Source of the DNA: Macrolepiota albuminosa
Taxonomy: Eukaryota; Basidiomycota; Agaricomycetes; Agaricales; Agaricaceae
Length of the DNA stretch: 64,000 nucleotides
Assembly: GCA_027475525.1 (NCBI GenBank)
Contig: JAMWFC010000115.1
Span: 868,001-932,000 of the forward strand
Direction: 5' to 3'
Numbering within the stretch: the first letter of the stretch is position 1; the number at the start of each line of letters is the position of its first letter. The notes under the pieces were generated by a model. That model saw only the letters and a program-made list of their open reading frames with translations, did no database searches and was not told the origin of the DNA. The position numbers were made by a program, and so were the translations under genes. Below, one piece after another: positions 58,669 through 64,000 of the stretch.

Positions 58669-59018
58669 GGTCGGTGGTGTCTAATGATATGTTCTTGATT
58701 TTCAATATTAGACAATATAACAGTTATTACCCCAGCATGTATCGGTAGAATGTAAAACCATTGGGACGATTAACAAATACAAGCTTAAGCCATACCAAGC
58801 GATTTGGGGTTGACGAAGCGAATAGCCGCAGTAATGATGTAATTTATGTCGAGAAAGCCTTTGGAATTACAGGAAGAGGCAGATCTCTGGAAGAACTAAA
58901 TCAACACACTAGATTTTGACGAAACTCACATAAATCGATCTACCTAATTGGACCACGGGGTCATGATAGTGAAGATGTCACATCCGAGGAAAAAGACGAT
59001 AGAGGCCACCTGAAATAG

Positions 59019-60629
59019 CTATACAGAAGGTGTCCACACCTTAGGGTCTACATAAACGTCCTCAACAACCTTCTGCAGCCTTTTAAGGATGTCCAACTCT
59101 AGAAAAATCGGATCCAGAATATGGAGCTCACGAAGCGGAAACCCACTCTTCCGCCGTTCTGCGAGAGTAGTCACCAGGCCGTCAATGTCCAAGAAAGGCC
59201 CACCATATTTACAGCATTGTGTGACTAGGGATTGTAGTGCCCTAAAAGGGAGCTCTGACTGGTTTTCTGCAGGCGCTGTTGCTTCAGCATTGTTACCTCC
59301 TGGCCTTTTGCTTTGTATGGTCGAAGACTGAGCATTTAACGCGTTGAAAAATACATTTCCATTGTATCCGACGTTGATGTTTCTCAGGATCGGTGAGGTA
59401 CCAAACAGGTCCAACCAGTCATGTTGCCCAGGGATCAGAGATGAAAGATGAAGAGTTTCCAAGTGATGCTTCGGAATTGCGCCTTGGAAGGCGGCTAGTA
59501 TGGGGCCACAATGCTCGTCATCTTTGTGGAATCGTAGACCGACACTCAAACAAGGCGCATCAGAGGGTGGCTGTAAACACGTCCCTAGACTCTCCCAAAA
59601 CTCAAATTGAATAGTTCGATTACTGGATTCTGGAAATGATCGCTCTTCTGGGACCTCCACCAGGGAGAGGCATCGCACATGGGAAAGAATGTGCTGAGAG
59701 AGCACATTACCAAGGTCTCGTACTCCGTCAAGCATCATCGGAACTTCAATGCCCCAATGACCACAAGGGACTTCTGTTTCGATTTTTAACCGTGGTGTAG
59801 GATGAGACAACTTCACATGTGAGAGCAGGGAGATGCACAAGGGCAAACATTCGTCCAATTCCAGTTGGTGTAATTGGGACAGACAAATACTTTGCAGAGC
59901 TTTGGTGGCGCGGGTGCATGCATATACGAGACCAAGAATGCGGAGGTTTGGCATATTGCTAATCACAGAAAGAATCGAGTCCAGTGGCGCCTGTGTCCGT
60001 GGAAGAATCAATTTGAATGTGGTAAGGTTCTTGAAGATATAAGATTCCCATAGAGGTTCAAAATTCTTGAGGTGCAGGGAGCGTAAACGAGGTGCATGAC
60101 CACCGAAGGCGTTATTCAAGTTGAAGTTAGGATCAGATTTGCACCAAATATCGAGCCGTTCCAGAAGAGGCGCAGGTTTCGACCGAATCATGTGGATGAT
60201 GATATCCGGTAGTCCATAATCGCTGGACAACGTCCGGATTCTATGGATGTTGTTAAAAGTGATTTGAGCCAATCGAGTAGTCCTTTTTTCTGAGAACAAA
60301 CTATTAAACTCTATATCCAACGAAAGTCCTTGGGCACGAGAAACCATCTCTTCCTGCAATATCGGGTACTTGATGTCAAAAGGAACCTGTCTCCAAAAAC
60401 TAGGACAGTCAATTGCAACCTTACGCCAGTGTGCGCAGACGTGGGTTACAAATAACCAAGGGGAGTCCCTTGACTCTTCAACTTGAACAAATTCGAATAT
60501 CACGCAAAGTATTTCCGATGGGATGCGCACAGTCACACCAAGGGCATTGTGCTGCGTTTTCAGCACGCGAATAGATGCCTTAAGCTTTTCAATCTGCTGC
60601 CATATCTTCGCATATTCTGCCTGTCGCAT
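59019..60629 (-). CDS. F-box-like protein 2 paralogue
   Basis: A single open exon of 536 residues, paralogous to 47510-49096. The N-terminal helix and F-box-like domain are almost identical (VRIPSEILCVIFEFVQ, SPWLFVTHVCAHWRKVAI), while the leucine-rich part has many replacements and small indels. Examples are CKSDPNFNLNNAFGG in place of the longer YFDDYRGKHFSWNNAFGG, and an added PEERSFPESSNR segment. All indels keep the frame, so both copies are probably under selection, with the substrate-binding part diverging. Confidence 0.85.
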   Translation of the reverse strand: MRQAEYAKIWQQIEKLKASIRVLKTQHNALGVTVRIPSEILCVIFEFVQVEESRDSPWLFVTHVCAHWRKVAIDCPSFWRQVPFDIKYPILQEEMVSRAQGLSLDIEFNSLFSEKRTTRLAQITFNNIHRIRTLSSDYGLPDIIIHMIRSKPAPLLERLDIWCKSDPNFNLNNAFGGHAPRLRSLHLKNFEPLWESYIFKNLTTFKLILPRTQAPLDSILSVISNMPNLRILGLVYACTRATKALQSICLSQLHQLELDECLPLCISLLSHVKLSHPTPRLKIETEVPCGHWGIEVPMMLDGVRDLGNVLSQHILSHVRCLSLVEVPEERSFPESSNRTIQFEFWESLGTCLQPPSDAPCLSVGLRFHKDDEHCGPILAAFQGAIPKHHLETLHLSSLIPGQHDWLDLFGTSPILRNINVGYNGNVFFNALNAQSSTIQSKRPGGNNAEATAPAENQSELPFRALQSLVTQCCKYGGPFLDIDGLVTTLAERRKSGFPLRELHILDPIFLELDILKRLQKVVEDVYVDPKVWTPSV

Positions 60630-61073
60630 TGTAGTAAGGTCGAGATGTGATGAAGTTACCTCGATGTCCGCAAGCGATGCTGAAGAATCTCGTCAAAACG
60701 TTAACATGCAGCATTTACATTACTTACACATGCGGAAAAGGAATCTTTAGAAAGATTTTTGTTTACAAAATATCAATGTTCTCAAGTCTGCTGCTTATCG
60801 ACACTGGAACGACCTTAGGAACTTGGACTCAAGGGGGAGCAAAATTGGAATGAAACAAATCGAGTCGAATTTTTTTTTCACCTACAGTATTTGCTTACTA
60901 ATATTTCTCGGCGTAAAGGCGAGCGCCGAAGGTAGTGAGCGTTTTCGGAGGCCTCTGCGTGCTCAGGAGTTCCTTCGGTCACACCCGTACCTTTCCCCCT
61001 TCCAGATCGTATGCCGATTGCGGCACGGTGCCAGGGCTCTGGCAGATGCCGTGGTGTGATCAGCACGGTACAC

Positions 61074-61227
61074 GGTCTCAGACATCTTGGGCAGTCCCTC
61101 TTTCCGTCTGCCTCCTTCCTCCCCCAGCTGCCCAAGTGAGTGCCAAGGTGGGTCTCAGACATCTTGGGCAGTCCCTCTTTCCGTCTGCCTCCTTCCTCCC
61201 CCAGCTGCCCAAGTGAGTGCCAAGGTG
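61074..61227. repeat. Two perfect 77-bp tandem repeats
   Basis: Units 61074-61150 and 61151-61227 appear identical, each starting ggtctcagacatcttggg. They sit in non-coding DNA about 360 bp upstream of the retroelement's first coding segment. Confidence 0.9.
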
Positions 61228-61589
61228 CTCTCTCACATTACCAGTCGTTCTCACTGCGATTCTTTTCTTCTTAGTTTTTCGTTTATTTATTGTTCCTTCT
61301 TGTCATCGTTCGTCTACTCTATAAACCTCCAGTGAGACCCCCCCCCCTTACATGGCCACCCGGTGAGCCGGGCTCACCTCTCACCTTAGATATTTTGTCC
61401 CCACCAAAAAGGTTATTTTGCATTGCGCCATCCCAAGACGAAATATTTAAAGTAAGTTCGTGATGGGAAGGTCGCGTTGGCCTCTTGCTCATTTTTTCAC
61501 ATCAGTATTATTTAGTGTACTTTTATCCATAAAATCGTCAACATCTACTCGTTTCACTCGTCATCATTGTCCTTCTACGAGTTCTGAGA

Positions 61590-64000
61590 ATGTATCTTGT
61601 CGTTGCGAAACTTGTATCCGCTGTGCCCGTGAGGATGTCAGAAGCTCATGCTTTGCTTGAAGAGCAGAGTCTCGAATCAGTTCGGGCTAAATCAGACGCT
61701 GGTCAAAAACTGGTCGACGAAACAGTCGAAGGCATTCGCACTCTTGCAGATCTTGTGCTCTCCCTTCAGGAATTGGGATTCAGACTGGACGAAGCCTGAG
61801 ATTTTGTCGATGCCGCTAACCGTCGTCTCGAGATTCGACAAGCCAAGACTAGAGCGGAACCTCACCCTTCATGTTCATGCACTCCACCAGTACCCCATGA
61901 ATTGTCTAACCAACCTGGACAGGATCGAAGTGCTACTCTTTCCGCTCAAAGCCCTGATCTTCCGTCAACCTCACATGCCCAGGCTATTGAGTCAGCAGCT
62001 TGGGCATCTCTGCTCAGCCAGGTGGATCCTTCCAAAAAAGATGCAAGGATGGATCAGTCTTTTCGAGTTGCTTGCAATCCGATCACAGGCCTTGACACCA
62101 AAGATTCTGAGTCCGCGGTCATTCCTGCATCCTTGCTCGCCATCGCACCGCATCTTGCCTGCTTCCAAGATGAAGCCTCTGTCGATCCTCATTTGGCTAA
62201 AACGTGGGAGCTTCGCCAGGAGTATGGCAAAGAGAGAATCATTGATTCCCTCGTCAACCTCGCTCAACTCAAGAAACTCAAGGACTCTATTTCGAGGTCC
62301 ATCTGGCGCCTTATCATACTTGATCACTATGTTGATTTTGAAAAACTCTACACAACATTGGATAAAGGCTACGATCATAATGATGAACCTAAAGAATTTG
62401 CTGGGGGATTTACCATTATCAGAAAAGACCACGCTCCTGCGCATCGTCCTATCCTGTCTGAGTCTGACTGGACTTGAGCCTTTGATGCTTGGATGGATGG
62501 AGTTGTGTCATTTTACCCGCATCGTAAGGTTGAACTCGCTTTTTACTGCAGTAGAATTGTGGACTTCTTTCGCTCTTCTCCTGGAGCTGCCTCGGTGGCA
62601 ATACGCTTCGATTCTGATACATGAGATAGATATGCTCGTAACCCTTTTAGGCTTAACGACCCCAATGAACTACATGTGCCTCTTCTTTCGCAACTTATTG
62701 GTGTGTCGGCAGCAGTCACTCATTCAGCGGTGGGTGTCAAGCCTCCTTTGTCCGTTTTACCCCAAACAAAAAGCGTGCTACGACGATATGTCAAAACTGG
62801 AATTTGGAATACTGTAATGTGGATCCGTGCTCAAATAGTCATCGGCATGGTATTTGCTGCGAGTGTGGTGGGAAACATAGAGCTAAAGACGTCGAAGATT
62901 GCCTCTCAAGACTCAGAGCACGTCGACAGTCTCACAGAGCAGCGAGCGGATTCGAGGCACAGAGTTGACAAAGCAATCAAACTAGGACCAAAATCACTCT
63001 CCTCTTCTCATAAACGGCCCCATGACACCTTTGTTCCGAACTCCCCCCATTTCTGCAGAGGATTTGTTTGGAATAGCTCATTGCTTGTCTCTCCCATGTC
63101 ACCCTCAGCTCGAGAAACTATTACAGCCTCACCTCTACCTTCTCCTCCTGTGAATTTGACATCAGACCCAGAAATACAGTGTACACTTGAAGCAATGAAA
63201 GATTATATACGAGTCGAGATGCCATTCAATATCGATTCTTTTGAAGCTATGCTCTGGGATCATCCAAATCAGCCTTTTGTCTCTTCAGTCATGAGAGGTC
63301 TCAGGGAAGGTTTTTGGCCATTCGATGATGGGAACTGGGACTCATCCAGTGTCGAGCCACTTGACAACTATGCGACGGAAGAAATGGACCTTGGCGCTAT
63401 TAGAGACTTCCAGAATAAAGAAATCAAAGCTAGAAGATGGTCCGAGCCAGTTGATATCGATAGACTTCTTCCAGGAATGAGATCTTCTCCTCTATTCATA
63501 GTGTGGCAAAAGGGAAAACCTAGAGTGGTAACTGATCACACTGCTTCTGGCTTAAATGATGGTATCTCGAAAATCGATGCGAAGGTAAAATATGACGATA
63601 TGAAAACATTTGGACAGGTCCTATACAACGTGAAACGTCGGCATCCATCCAAAAAGTTAGTAACTTGGAAGTCTGATGTCTTTAGTGCTTTTCTAAACTT
63701 GCCTGCACATTCTCTGTGGCAACTTTGGCAGCTTGTCAAAGTTGACAGAGTTTGGCGCATTGTGCACTGATTGGTTTTTGGTAATCAAGCCTCACCTCGT
63801 TGCTGGTGTGCCTTGGCAGGTCTTATGTGTTGGATAGCAGTTACTAAATTGGATTTGCCTGATCTACATGACTTCATAGATGACTTTTTCTCATGGGATC
63901 GAGCATTGGATTTGGTCAACTTTAAAGGCAAACTAAGGCCAAAACATCAAGCCCAGCTGCTTATACTTTGGGACTCCATTGGCTGTCCATGGGATGAGAA
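61590..64000 (+). mobile_element. Decayed Gag-RT retroelement, truncated by window end
   Basis: A plus-strand Gag-like region (ESVRAKSDAGQKLVDETVEG; DPSKKDARMDQSFRVACNPI; FDAWMDGVVSFYPHRKVELA) runs into a Cys/His cluster (ICQNWNLEYCNVDPCSNSHR, then GICCECGGKHRAKD). Reverse transcriptase follows: KPRVVTDHTASGLNDGISK, KLVTWKSDVFSAFLNLPAHS, LVFGNQASPRCWCALAG and FIDDFFSWD, the last matching the catalytic xxDD box. This layout matches a Gag-RT family common in Agaricomycetes that I would place near DIRS-like elements, with moderate confidence. In-frame TGA stops lie at 61797, 62475, 62622 and 63768, and a frameshift near 62755 precedes the zinc knuckles, so it is dead. No terminal repeat was found. 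Confidence 0.8.

Larger units (their letters stand above)
58380..60808. repeat. Segmental duplication, copy 2
   Basis: The counterpart of 46850-49275. The F-box gene 1 end is decayed, but the full-length F-box gene 2 copy is kept open. Confidence 0.88.

Overview
The window is nuclear DNA from an Agaricomycete (mushroom-forming basidiomycete). Its protein genes are cut by many 45-75 bp GT-AG introns. It also carries a KDZ transposon, a Gag-RT retroelement and several F-box/LRR genes, all typical of that class. No tRNA, rRNA, CRISPR or bacterial operon structure was seen. Exon joins were inferred by eye from splice motifs and reading frame. For several genes the joined exons add up to an exact number of codons: the chromodomain protein, dihydrolipoamide dehydrogenase, the AGC kinase, profilin, the aldo-keto reductase and the P4-ATPase.

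Left arm (1-21.5 kb), mostly core genes. In order: a chromodomain/coiled-coil/zinc-finger protein (780-4436); a Kre9/KNH-like GPI-anchored wall protein (4924-5724); mitochondrial dihydrolipoamide dehydrogenase (5977-7896); an unrecognised multi-exon gene (about 9.3-10.3 kb, minus); a C-terminal-only Rtf1 fragment (11312-11841, minus) facing an AGC protein kinase (12230-14923); two small unrecognised minus genes; profilin (17451-17990, minus); and a TFIIIC90-like subunit of the RNA polymerase III factor (18447-21465, minus).

Mobile core (21.8-31 kb). A 425-bp MITE with an 8-bp target duplication lies 3 bp (between target duplications) from a complete 8183-bp KDZ-type DNA transposon (22261-30443). 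The KDZ element has 576-bp near-identical terminal inverted repeats and an 8-bp target duplication. It holds three spliced genes: the transposase, a protein with two RNase H1 N-terminal (hybrid-binding) domains, and an opposite-strand accessory gene. It looks intact and young. Just beyond it are a 32-bp perfect palindrome and a decayed copy of part of the neighbouring TFIIIC gene.

Middle arm (31-45 kb). An aldo-keto reductase with substituted catalytic residues, a Dnf1/Dnf2-class phospholipid flippase (P4-ATPase, 12 exons) and a Zn2Cys6 fungal transcription factor.

Right arm (45-64 kb), a fast-evolving region. Two F-box genes (45.3-49.1 kb) are partly duplicated about 11.5 kb away (58.4-60.8 kb). 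Between the copies lie a third F-box gene, a secreted two-LysM protein in five small exons, MITE-like repeats and two tandem broken fragments of a mitochondrial dicarboxylate carrier. The window ends inside a decayed Gag-RT retroelement whose four in-frame stops are all TGA.
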